Shown here: positions 1 to 6,497 of the stretch, piece by piece
Layout of the letters: every line of letters starts with the position of its first letter
Numbering within the stretch: the stretch's first letter is position 1
Source: CBDTTW01 sp965363675
GTDB taxonomy: Bacteria > Bacteroidota > Rhodothermia > Rhodothermales > DASSAV01
Length of the DNA stretch: 6,637 bases
Assembly (NCBI GenBank): GCA_965363675.1
Contig: CBDTTW010000170.1
Coordinates: 1 to 6,637, forward strand
Direction: 5' to 3'
Made by a program: the position numbers and the translations under genes
Notes under the pieces: generated by a model
Seen by the model: only the letters and a program-made list of their open reading frames with translations
Told to the model about the DNA's origin: nothing
The model's database searches: none

Positions 1-925
1 GCGCCTCGGGCAGGGCCGGCAGCGACGCCGCGACCTCGTCCAGCCACGCCGCCTCCACGACGACGGGCGGCAGATCCGGGTCAGGGAAGTACCGGTAGTC
101 GTGCGCCTCCTCCTTCGAGCGCATCGAGCGCGTCTCCAGGCGCAGGGGGTCCCAGAGGCGCGTTTCCTGCGCGACGGCGCCGCCCTCCTCCACCAGCCGG
201 ATCTGCCGCGCAATCTCGTACTCGACGGCCCGCTCGACGTGCCGGAACGAGTTCATGTTCTTGATCTCGGCTTTGGCCCCGAGCGCCGACGAACCCCTGG
301 GCCGGATGGACACGTTGGCGTCGCAGCGCAGCGAACCTTCCTCCATGTTGCCGTCGCAGATGCCCAGGTAGCGCACGATCTGGCGGATGCGCTGCATGTA
401 CGCCTGGGCCTCCTGGGCGGTGCGCAGGTCCGGCTCCGAGACGATCTCCATCAGCGGTACGCCGCACCGGTTGATGTCCACGAGCGAGTGGTACGGGTCC
501 TGGTCGTGCACGAGCTTGCCGGCGTCCTCCTCCATGTGGATGCGCGTCAGCCCGATGCGGCGCGTGATGGCGCCGCCGTCGGGGCCGGGCAGGAACACGT
601 CCACGTAGCCGCCTTCGCAGAGAGGCGCTTCGTACTGCGAAATCTGATAGCCTTTGGGCAAATCGGGGTAGAAGTAGTGCTTGCGCGCCATGATCGAGCG
701 CGGCGCGATCCGGCAGTGCGTCGCCAGGCCCATACGCACGGTGTACTCGACGAGGCGCGCGTTCATGACGGGCAGCGTGCCGGGGTGGCCCAGGCTCACC
801 GGATCGACGTGCGTGTTGGGCGCCCCGCCGAAGCCCGCCGCGTCGGGGCTGAACGCCTTGCTTTCGGTGTGCAGTTGGGCGTGCACTTCCAGGCCGATCA
901 CGGCCTCGTATTTTTCGTGAAACAT
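1..925 (-). CDS. gatB: Aspartyl/glutamyl-tRNA(Asn/Gln) amidotransferase subunit B, 3' part missing
   Basis: GatB is the tRNA-binding, kinase/transamidase subunit of GatCAB. This cytoplasmic complex converts Glu-tRNA(Gln) and/or Asp-tRNA(Asn) to the correct amide using ammonia from GatA. The first 308 residues are present and the gene runs off the left edge, so roughly a third is missing compared with the usual 470-490 residues. Visible family blocks are VIGLEVHAQL (9-18), YPDLPKGYQISQYE (86-99), HMEEDAGK (130-137), the DINRCGVPLMEIVSEPD segment (150-166), EEGSLRCDANVS (195-206), EIKNMNSFR (220-228) and DYRYFPDPDLPP (276-287). The N-terminal zinc cysteines seen in many GatB proteins are absent; the region reads FSPDA...HPGTLP, as in Bacteroidota relatives. 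The ATG at 925-923 fits the family's N-terminus. A run of G abuts it directly, which is too close for a normal ribosome site. It is divergent from the lipoprotein gene. Confidence 0.97.
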   Translation of the reverse strand, partial: MFHEKYEAVIGLEVHAQLHTESKAFSPDAAGFGGAPNTHVDPVSLGHPGTLPVMNARLVEYTVRMGLATHCRIAPRSIMARKHYFYPDLPKGYQISQYEAPLCEGGYVDVFLPGPDGGAITRRIGLTRIHMEEDAGKLVHDQDPYHSLVDINRCGVPLMEIVSEPDLRTAQEAQAYMQRIRQIVRYLGICDGNMEEGSLRCDANVSIRPRGSSALGAKAEIKNMNSFRHVERAVEYEIARQIRLVEEGGAVAQETRLWDPLRLETRSMRSKEEAHDYRYFPDPDLPPVVVEAAWLDEVAASLPALPEA

Positions 926-1008
926 CCCCCCGAACCCGTTTGCGGGCGCAGCCCGATGGCCTTTATTGGCCCGGCGCACTGGCGCGCCTCCGGCTGCCTA
1001 CCAACCCC
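926..1008. promoter_or_regulatory. Divergent intergenic region between gatB and the lipoprotein gene
   Basis: This 83-bp gap must hold start signals for both neighbours unless they are read from elsewhere. On the plus strand, TTTG at 939-942 is followed 21 nt later by TATTGG at 964-969, the only AT-rich patch in the gap. The spacing resembles Bacteroidota-type promoters (TTTG, 19-21 nt, TAnnTTTG), but the -7 element matches only in its TA. No convincing minus-strand promoter for gatB was found. The leader just before the lipoprotein ATG is C-rich and has no Shine-Dalgarno sequence. Confidence 0.3.
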
Positions 1009-1434
1009 ATGAAAATATCCTTTCCCTGCGCCGCCGCTCTGCTCGCGCTCGGGCTGTGCGCGGCGGGCTGCCGCTCCGAAACGCCTGCCGATCCGCCCGA
1101 GGCAGAACACCGGCGGCGCTTCGGCGACCCGTACGCGCTGCGCTCCGGCCCGAACGCGGCCGCCCCCGACGCCTACCCGATGCTGCGCGGCGATACGCTC
1201 GTGGCGCTCGTCTCGTACCCCGGCGGCTGCAAGGACCACGACTTTGCCCTGAAAACAGAGGCAGCGCAAGATACGGCGAAGATGTGGCTGCTCCACGACG
1301 CCCACGGCGACGACTGCGCCGAAACCGTCGAGGACGAGTTGCTGCTGGCGGCGCCTGCCTCAGCGCTCGGGCGGCCCGTCGTCGTCGTGCTGGACCCGGA
1401 GGGCGCGACGCCGTTCTTCCTGCGGCGGCCCTAG
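1009..1434 (+). CDS. Small predicted lipoprotein of unknown function
   Basis: A 141-residue predicted exported lipoprotein; I do not recognise a characterised function. The start at 1009 was chosen because it gives a classic lipoprotein signal: Lys2, a hydrophobic stretch over 5-19 and a lipobox ending AAGC, with Cys21 as the predicted lipidated residue. An in-frame ATG at 940 would add 23 residues and bury this signal. The mature part begins with a Pro/Glu/Arg-rich linker. A small domain follows, with SYPGGCKDHDF (69-79) and WLLHDAHGDDC (93-103); Cys74 and Cys103 could pair as a disulfide. The pattern of a GGC motif, then HDxxGDxC, then an acidic helix recalls conserved hypothetical lipoproteins I associate with Bacteroidota. 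It would lie in the periplasm or on the outer membrane. It converges on rsmB, and the stop codons overlap. Confidence in the gene is good; function is unknown. Confidence 0.85.
   Translation: MKISFPCAAALLALGLCAAGCRSETPADPPEAEHRRRFGDPYALRSGPNAAAPDAYPMLRGDTLVALVSYPGGCKDHDFALKTEAAQDTAKMWLLHDAHGDDCAETVEDELLLAAPASALGRPVVVVLDPEGATPFFLRRP
1431..1434. other. Shared CTAG: overlapping stop codons of two convergent genes
   Basis: The palindrome CTAG supplies the TAG stop of the plus-strand lipoprotein gene (1432-1434) and the TAG stop of minus-strand rsmB (1433-1431). The two genes therefore end on the same four bases with no intergenic space. No T-rich intrinsic terminator flanks the site on either strand; only weak GGCC-type hairpins are visible. 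Confidence 0.95.
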
Positions 1435-2768
1435 CCGGCCCGGCGGAGGCGCACCGCGAAGGCGCCGTCCACGCCGTCGCGGTGCGGCAGCGTAGCCAGC
1501 GCCCCCCCGGCCGTTACGAGCGCGGGCGGCGCAGCGGCCCCGGGAGGTTCCAGGGCAAAGTCGGGCCGCCGCGCCAGGAAGGCCGCCGCTTGCCGCTCAT
1601 TTTCCTCCGGCTCGGTGGTGCAGGTGGCGTATACGAGCAGCCCTCCCGGCCGGACGACCTCCGCCGCCGCGTCGAGCAGGGCGGCTTGCAAGCGGCCAAG
1701 CTCCTCCAGCGACTCCGGCGTCCGCTTCCACCGCAGATCGGGGCGTTTGCGCAGCACGCCCAGCCCCGAGCAGGGCGCGTCGAGCAGCACCCGGTCCGCC
1801 GGAGGCGCGGCGGCCGGGCCTTCGGCGGCGAAGTCGGCCGCCGCCGTCTCGATGATGCGCACCCCGTGGGCGGCGGCCGTTTGCCTGACCAGCCGCAGGC
1901 GGCTCGGGTTCACGTCGATGGCCGCGAGGCGCCCCCGGTTCTGCATCTGCTGCGCCGCGTAGACGGCTTTGCCGCCGGGGGCCGCGCAGGCATCCACGAC
2001 GGTTTCGCCGGGCTGCGGGTCCAGCAGGCGCACCACGAGGCCGGCGCTCTCGTCCTGCACGGCGCACAGCCCTTCGGCGGGCAGGCCCGCGCGCAGCACC
2101 GCCTGGAGGTGCTGCACCCGCACGAAGTCGTCGAGCCAGGGCGAGGGCTCCCACGCCGCGCCGAGCGCGTCGAGGCGCGCCCGAAAGTCGGCGGCCGTCG
2201 TGCGGAGCAGATTGACGCGCAGGCTGTAGTGCGGCCGCGCGTTGTTCCAGGCCAGCAGGGCGCGCGCCGCCTCCGGGCCGAAGCGCGCCAGCCACCGCCG
2301 CACCATCCACTCGGGGTGGCTCCAGGCGACGGCCAGGCGGGCGGCCTCGTCGCCGGCGGGTTGCGGCGTTCGGCCCTCGCCTTGCTCGCGCAGGAAGCGC
2401 CGCAGCAGCCCGTTGACGAGGCCGGCGGCGCGCCCGCGCCCGAGCGTGCGCGTCAGGCTGACGGCCTCGCTGACGGCGGCGTGCGCCGGTGCGCCGCGTT
2501 CGAGCACGTCGTAGAGCGCCACGCGCAAAATCTGGCGCACCACCGGCTCCAGCGGCGCCGCGCCCCGGTAGTAGTGGTCGATCAGAAAATCCAGCCGCCC
2601 TTTCCAGCGGGTCACCCCGGCCACATAGTCGGTGGACTGGCGCTCCTCGCGGGCCGCCCCGCCGGCGCGCGCGTCGGCGGAGAGGTTCACGTAGGCGCCC
2701 GTCGCCTCGATGCGCAGCAACCGGCGAACGGCCTCTTCACGGGCGGTAGGCAATGGATCAGAGATCAT
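1431..2768 (-). CDS. rsmB: 16S rRNA (cytosine(967)-C5)-methyltransferase
   Basis: A 445-residue RsmB (Fmu/Sun), close to the usual length of about 430. It transfers a methyl group from S-adenosylmethionine to C5 of a 16S rRNA cytosine (C967 in E. coli numbering). An N-terminal NusB-like RNA-binding domain covers about 8-130, including RQILRVALYDVLE (78-90). The catalytic Rossmann domain follows: YSLRVN (181-186), VQDESA (237-242), the SAM-binding motif VDACAAPGGKA (258-268), DAPCSGLGVLRKRPDLRW (330-347) and YATCTTEPEENE (380-391). Cys383 is the expected nucleophile and Cys333 the cysteine that aids product release. The ATG at 2768 gives the normal N-terminus. The frame stays open upstream for about 850 nt, opposite uvrC, but that extension has no family similarity. 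It has no Shine-Dalgarno sequence. It is divergent from uvrC and tail-to-tail with the lipoprotein gene. Confidence 0.96.
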   Translation of the reverse strand: MISDPLPTAREEAVRRLLRIEATGAYVNLSADARAGGAAREERQSTDYVAGVTRWKGRLDFLIDHYYRGAAPLEPVVRQILRVALYDVLERGAPAHAAVSEAVSLTRTLGRGRAAGLVNGLLRRFLREQGEGRTPQPAGDEAARLAVAWSHPEWMVRRWLARFGPEAARALLAWNNARPHYSLRVNLLRTTAADFRARLDALGAAWEPSPWLDDFVRVQHLQAVLRAGLPAEGLCAVQDESAGLVVRLLDPQPGETVVDACAAPGGKAVYAAQQMQNRGRLAAIDVNPSRLRLVRQTAAAHGVRIIETAAADFAAEGPAAAPPADRVLLDAPCSGLGVLRKRPDLRWKRTPESLEELGRLQAALLDAAAEVVRPGGLLVYATCTTEPEENERQAAAFLARRPDFALEPPGAAAPPALVTAGGALATLPHRDGVDGAFAVRLRRAG

Positions 2769-2879
2769 CGGACAGGGGTATAAATGCACGGGGCAGGCCC
2801 TCGCGGCCTCGCCCCGCAAGGTAGCGCAAAACCGGCCGCCTCGCTCCCCTCCAAGCCGAACCCGGAACCGCCGCTGCGC
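2769..2879. promoter_or_regulatory. Divergent intergenic region between rsmB and uvrC
   Basis: This 111-bp gap lies between two divergent genes. The only AT-rich element is TATAAA at 2779-2784 (TTTATA on the other strand). On the minus strand it lies about 10 nt upstream of the rsmB ATG, so if it is a -10 element the rsmB transcript would be nearly leaderless. Neither strand shows a convincing -35/-33 element at proper spacing. The sequence 2784-2879 could encode a 32-residue extension of UvrC, but that peptide is Pro/Ala-rich and unlike UvrC N-termini. Confidence 0.3.
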
Positions 2880-4796
2880 ATGCACCCACACCTGGAGGAA
2901 AAGCTCGCCAACCTGCCCGCCTGCCCCGGCGTCTACCAGCACAAGGACGCCGAGGGAACGGTGCTCTACGTCGGCAAGGCCAAGAACCTCCGCAACCGCG
3001 TCCGCTCCTACTTCCAGGAAAGCCGCCCGCGCGAGGGGCGTTTGCGCATCCTCGTCAGCAAAATACACGATGTCGAGATCTTCGTGACCGACACCGAGGC
3101 CGAGGCGCTCATCCTGGAAAACAACCTCATCAAACAGCTCAAGCCGCGCTACAACGTCAACCTCAAGGACGACAAGACCTACCCGTACATCTGCATCAAG
3201 CGCGAGCGCTTTCCGCGCATCTTTCCCACGCGCCGCATCGTCCGCGACGGCTCGCGCTACTTCGGGCCGTACACCGACGTGCGCGCCATGAAGCTGATGC
3301 TGCGCACGGTGCGTATGATCTTCAAGATCCGCACGTGCAGCCTGCACCTGGCCCCTGAGCCGATTGCGGCCGGCAAATACCAGGCGTGCCTGGAGTACCA
3401 CATCAAGAAGTGCGCGGCGCCGTGCGTGGGCTATCAGGCCGAGGAGGACTACAACCAGACGATCCGCCAGATCGAGAAGCTCTTGGAAGGCAAAACCCGC
3501 ACGCTCATCGAACTGCTGCGCGAGGAAATGGTGCGCCTCGCGCGGGAGATGCGTTTCGAGGACGCCGCCGAGGTGCGCGACCAGCTCGCCGCCGTCGAGA
3601 AGTACGGCGAGAAACAAAAGGTCGTCAGCCAGGAGCCCATCGACCGCGATTTGTTCGCCCTCGCCCTAGACCGGGAGGAGGACATCGCCTGCGGGGTGCT
3701 CATCACGGTGCGCGAAGGCAAGATGATCGGGCGGCGCCACAAGTACCTGCGCCGCATCGAGGAGTGCTCCGAGGCCGAGCTGATGCAGAAGCTGCTGGAG
3801 GATTACTACTCGGAGACGACCTTTGCCCCGGACGAGGTGTTCCTTTCGGGGCCTGCCGAGCATACCGAGCCGCTGGAAGAGCTGCTGCGCCAGATGCGCG
3901 GCCGCGCTGTGCCGCTGCGCGTGCCCGAGCGCGGCGACAAGGCGTCGATGATCCGCATGGTCGAGGCCAACGCGCGCCTTTTGCTCGACGAGTGGAAAAT
4001 GCAGAAATCCCGGCAGGACGAGGAGCGCGTGCCGCATGCCATCAAGGCGTTGCAGCGCGACCTCCGGCTGAGCCGCCTGCCGCGCCGCATCGAGTGCTTC
4101 GACATTTCGCACCTCGGCGGCACCGGCACCGTCGCCTCGTGCGTGGTGTTCGTGGACGGCAAGCCTCGCAAAAGTGAGTACCGCACCTTCAAGATTCGCT
4201 CGGTGCAGGACGGCCGGCCGGACGACTTCCTCTCGATGCGCGAGGTCATCGGGCGGCGTTTCCACCGGGTGCTGGAAGAAAACGGCCCCTGGCCCGACCT
4301 GGTCATCATCGACGGCGGCAAGGGCCAGCTCTCCAGCGCCGTCGAGGCCCTCACGGCGCACGACGTGTACGGCCGCTTCGCCGTCGTCGGGCTGGCAAAG
4401 CGCCTGGAGGAGGTGTACTTCCCCCGCGACTCCGAAAGCCTGCTCATTCCGCGCACCAGCTCGTCGCTGCAACTGATGCAGCGCATCCGCAACGAAGCGC
4501 ACCGCTTCGCCGTGACGTTCCAGCAGAAGCAGCGCCAGCTCAAAACGCTGCATTCGGAGCTGCTGGAGATCCCCGGCATCGGCGACAAAACGGTGCGCAA
4601 GCTGCTGCGGCACTACGGCTCGGTGAAGCGCGTCCGCGAGGCCGCCGAGGGGGGCGACCTGGCCGCCGTGGCCGGCCCCGCCGCCGCGCGGCGCGTGCAG
4701 GCGTTCTACGCCGGCCGTCGCGAAGCGCCCGAGGCCGATCCCGCCGCCGCGCTGCCCGGCGAGCGCGCGCCGGAGACGGGCGCCGCGCCGACTTGA
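2880..4796 (+). CDS. uvrC: Excinuclease ABC subunit C (UvrC)
   Basis: UvrC makes the 3' and then the 5' incision around bulky DNA lesions after UvrA/UvrB recognition. With the start at 2880 it has 638 residues, slightly over the usual 600-620. The GIY-YIG nuclease is at about 12-95: GVY (17-19), YVG (30-32), Arg40 and catalytic Glu80 in ALILE. Four cysteines at 153, 170, 178 and 182 match the set reported to hold a [4Fe-4S] cluster in UvrC. The UVR (UvrB-binding) coiled coil is at about 203-240. The RNase H-like endonuclease domain includes ECFDISHLGG (405-414), DLVIIDGGKGQL (473-484) and NEAHRFA (538-544), giving Asp408, Asp478 and His541. Tandem helix-hairpin-helix motifs close it, the first at IPGIG (564-568). 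The last 27 residues are a low-complexity Ala/Pro/Glu tail. An ATG at 2784 would add 32 unlike residues and was rejected. No clear Shine-Dalgarno sequence precedes the chosen start. Confidence 0.97.
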   Translation: MHPHLEEKLANLPACPGVYQHKDAEGTVLYVGKAKNLRNRVRSYFQESRPREGRLRILVSKIHDVEIFVTDTEAEALILENNLIKQLKPRYNVNLKDDKTYPYICIKRERFPRIFPTRRIVRDGSRYFGPYTDVRAMKLMLRTVRMIFKIRTCSLHLAPEPIAAGKYQACLEYHIKKCAAPCVGYQAEEDYNQTIRQIEKLLEGKTRTLIELLREEMVRLAREMRFEDAAEVRDQLAAVEKYGEKQKVVSQEPIDRDLFALALDREEDIACGVLITVREGKMIGRRHKYLRRIEECSEAELMQKLLEDYYSETTFAPDEVFLSGPAEHTEPLEELLRQMRGRAVPLRVPERGDKASMIRMVEANARLLLDEWKMQKSRQDEERVPHAIKALQRDLRLSRLPRRIECFDISHLGGTGTVASCVVFVDGKPRKSEYRTFKIRSVQDGRPDDFLSMREVIGRRFHRVLEENGPWPDLVIIDGGKGQLSSAVEALTAHDVYGRFAVVGLAKRLEEVYFPRDSESLLIPRTSSSLQLMQRIRNEAHRFAVTFQQKQRQLKTLHSELLEIPGIGDKTVRKLLRHYGSVKRVREAAEGGDLAAVAGPAAARRVQAFYAGRREAPEADPAAALPGERAPETGAAPT

Positions 4797-4824
4797 AATA
4801 TGGGTGTAACCGCAGGCCGGGCCG

Positions 4825-4856
4825 TTTGGATGCTCCGGAGGGCCGCCCTATATAGG
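4825..4856 (+). promoter_or_regulatory. Candidate promoter for spmA-spmB
   Basis: TTTG at 4825-4828, a 20-nt spacer and TATATAGG at 4849-4856 fit the Bacteroidota -33/-7 arrangement (TTTG, 19-21 nt, TAnnTTTG). They can also be read as a sigma70-like TTGGAT, 17 nt, TATATA. Transcription would start near 4862, giving a leader of about 30 nt to the spmA ATG. It lies in the 97-bp gap after uvrC, which shows no T-tract terminator, so read-through from uvrC is also possible. Confidence 0.5.
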
Positions 4857-4857
4857 G
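4846..4857. repeat. Perfect 12-bp palindrome over the -7/-10 element
   Basis: CCCTATATAGGG is a perfect inverted repeat centred between 4851 and 4852. It covers the -7/-10 element of the candidate spmA promoter. It could be an operator half-site pair, or a chance result of a TATATA core flanked by GC. Confidence 0.5.
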
Positions 4858-4893
4858 TCCACGCTGCCCCTGCACTCTCGCCGCCTGCGCCCC

Positions 4894-5889
4894 ATGCTCA
4901 ACTACATCTGGGCCGGCCTGATCGTCGCTAGCCTCGTTTTCGCCGTCGCGCACGACGTGCACGATGCCGCCACGGACCGCTACCGCAACGGCCGGGCCTT
5001 GCCGGTCGCGCTGGCGTTTCCCGAGGGCTTCCGGCAGGCCGCGCGCCGCCAGCCGGTGCAGATTCGTCTGGACTCCGCCGCCTACAGCCGGTTCTACGGC
5101 GCCGGGCTGCCCGCGCCGGCGGCGACCTTCGAGGGCTACATCATCCGCTCGCAGGAGGGCATCCAGTTACGGTTCGCCGCCGGCGCCGCCTTGCCGGAGC
5201 CGCTCGCCACGATCAAGACGGCCTCCGAGTCGCGCGACGACGAGCTTCAGGGCCGCCTGGCCGTTCTTCGCCTGACCCCCGACGGCGCGCGCGCGGCGGT
5301 CACGTTTGCGCCGGTGCAACTGGTGCGCGTGCGCGCCATCACGGCGGCCGCCTTCGACTTTGCCGAAACGGCGGCCACGCTCGCCCTCAGCCTCGTCGGG
5401 GTGCTGGCGCTGTTCCTGGGGCTGCTCGCCATCGCCGAGGCTTCGGGCATCGTCCATGCGCTCGTGCGCTTCACGCAGCCGATCTTCCGCCCGCTCTTCC
5501 CCGAGATCCCCGACGGGCACCCGGCCCTCGGCCTGATCGCGCTCAACCTGACGGCCAACGTGCTCGGCCTGGGCAACGCCGCGACGCCCCTAGGCATCAA
5601 GGCCATGGAGGAGCTGCAAAAGCTCAACCCGACCGAGGATACCGCCACCAACTCGATGGTGATGCTGCTGGCGCTCAACACGGCCAGTGTGCAGCTCGTC
5701 CCCCCGACGCTGCTTGTGGCCGTGATGGGCATGCAGGTCAACGAACTGATTATGCCGATCATCCTCGTCACGGTGGCCTCGGCCGGCGTCGCCATTACGG
5801 CCGCGCGCCTGCTGAGCCGGCTGCGGCGCTACCGCCTCTCCGACCCGGAGCGGCTGCGCGCCGGGGCGGCCCCCGATCCCGCCCCCTGA
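4894..5889 (+). CDS. spmA: SpmA-like nucleoside-recognition (Gate) domain membrane protein with a large insertion
   Basis: A 331-residue integral membrane protein of the SpmA/Gate-domain family. Spore-formers use SpmA with SpmB in spore maturation. Homologues are widespread in non-sporulating bacteria, where the substrate is unknown. TM1 is at about 3-19 (IWAGLIVASLVFAVAH). The Gate domain starts near 155: a hydrophobic helix 160-181 ending in AIAEASG, then FPEIPDGHPALG (202-213), the signature NLTANVLGLGNAATPLGIKAM (218-238) and later helices at about 254-280 and 284-304. Bacillus SpmA is about 196 residues and has only about 20 residues between TM1 and the next helix. Here roughly residues 24-150 form an added hydrophilic, probably beta-rich segment with no cysteines. 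The C-terminus is a basic, then Ala/Pro-rich tail. The ATG at 4894 gives the family's N-terminus; the leader is C-rich with no Shine-Dalgarno. spmB follows after 35 nt. Confidence 0.9.
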   Translation: MLNYIWAGLIVASLVFAVAHDVHDAATDRYRNGRALPVALAFPEGFRQAARRQPVQIRLDSAAYSRFYGAGLPAPAATFEGYIIRSQEGIQLRFAAGAALPEPLATIKTASESRDDELQGRLAVLRLTPDGARAAVTFAPVQLVRVRAITAAAFDFAETAATLALSLVGVLALFLGLLAIAEASGIVHALVRFTQPIFRPLFPEIPDGHPALGLIALNLTANVLGLGNAATPLGIKAMEELQKLNPTEDTATNSMVMLLALNTASVQLVPPTLLVAVMGMQVNELIMPIILVTVASAGVAITAARLLSRLRRYRLSDPERLRAGAAPDPAP

Positions 5890-5924
5890 GGCGCCCCCTC
5901 TCCCCTACCGCCGACCAACCGCCC

Positions 5925-6497
5925 ATGGACCAGGTTCGCGCCGCCATCGACATCCTCGCCACGCTCGTCATCCCGCTGATGATCGTCGGCTTTCCGCTCT
6001 ACGGGCTCGTCAAGAAGGTGCGTGTTTACGAGGTGTTCGTCGAGGGGGCCAAGGAAGGCTTTCAGGTGGCCGTGCGCATCATCCCGTACCTCGTCGCGAT
6101 TTTGTTCGCCATCGCCATGTTCCGGGCCTCCGGGGCGCTCGACTTCCTCGTGGCGGCGCTCAACCCGCTGCTCGGCCTGATCGGCTTCCCTCCCGAGGTG
6201 CTGCCCATGGCGATTGTGCGGCCGCTCACCGGCTCGGGCTCGGCCGCCATCGTCGTAGACATGATTCAGGCGTATGGCGAGGATTCCATTCTGGTCAAAA
6301 TGGCGGCCACGATGTTCGGCTCCTCCGAAACGACTTTCTACGTTATCGCGGTGTACTTCGGCGCGGTCAACATCCGCCGGACGCGCCACGCCGTGACGAG
6401 CCCGCTCCTCACGTACGGGTCGGCGCGCGCGAAGCGCTCCGCCGCGTCGGGGCCCTCGCCGCGGAAGACGAGCAGCGCGCCCTCGGGCGGGTCGTAG
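5925..6497 (+). CDS. spmB: SpmB-like nucleoside-recognition membrane protein with an aberrant C-terminus
   Basis: SpmB partner of the upstream spmA, predicted to be an inner-membrane Gate-domain protein of unsettled substrate. The open frame gives 190 residues. Residues 1-157 fit the family: TM1 (about 8-29), YEVFVEGAKEGF (35-46), the RIIPYLVAIL helix (51-60), FRASGALDF (66-74), PMAIVRPLTGSGSAAI (94-109), SSETTFYVIAVYFGAV (133-148) and IRRTRHAV (150-157). Bacillus SpmB then continues for about 20-25 hydrophobic residues forming a last membrane helix. Here residues 158-190 are instead a Ser/Pro/Ala/Arg/Lys-rich hydrophilic tail, which is simply the antisense of the YciI-family gene. The last helix is therefore missing. 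The most likely reading is a truncated gene joined to unrelated DNA near 6377-6398. There is no Shine-Dalgarno; the ATG sits behind a C-rich leader 35 nt after spmA. Confidence 0.85.
   Translation: MDQVRAAIDILATLVIPLMIVGFPLYGLVKKVRVYEVFVEGAKEGFQVAVRIIPYLVAILFAIAMFRASGALDFLVAALNPLLGLIGFPPEVLPMAIVRPLTGSGSAAIVVDMIQAYGEDSILVKMAATMFGSSETTFYVIAVYFGAVNIRRTRHAVTSPLLTYGSARAKRSAASGPSPRKTSSAPSGGS

Noticed and set aside
940..1008. A longer lipoprotein start adding 23 residues
   Set aside because: It would place a polar, Arg-containing stretch before the signal peptide and disrupt the lipoprotein signal that starts at 1009.
101..1012. A 303-residue plus-strand open frame opposite gatB
   Set aside because: It is the antisense of the clearly conserved GatB and shows no family motifs of its own.
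1426..1440. GGCC-type hairpins around the shared stops as an intrinsic terminator
   Set aside because: Stems are only four base pairs and there is no T-tract on either strand.
966..2783. A 605-residue plus-strand open frame spanning the lipoprotein gene and antisense rsmB
   Set aside because: The translation is Arg/Ala/Pro/Gly-rich with no recognisable domain, and it overlaps two well-supported genes. It is a high-GC shadow.
2784..2879. A longer UvrC start adding 32 residues
   Set aside because: The added peptide is Pro/Ala/Gly-rich and unlike UvrC N-termini. The ATG at 2880 gives the usual short lead-in to the GIY-YIG domain.
2769..3617. Long open minus-strand frame continuous with rsmB, reaching across the start of uvrC
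   Set aside because: It is opposite well-supported uvrC and has no RsmB-family similarity. High GC removes stop codons from the shadow frame. rsmB has its normal N-terminus at 2768.
3666..4613. A 315-residue minus-strand open frame opposite uvrC
   Set aside because: His/Ala/Leu-rich antisense translation of conserved UvrC codons, with no domain recognised.
6399..6497. The hydrophilic SpmB tail as a novel C-terminal domain
   Set aside because: It is fully explained as the antisense of the YciI-family coding sequence and replaces a membrane helix the family normally has.
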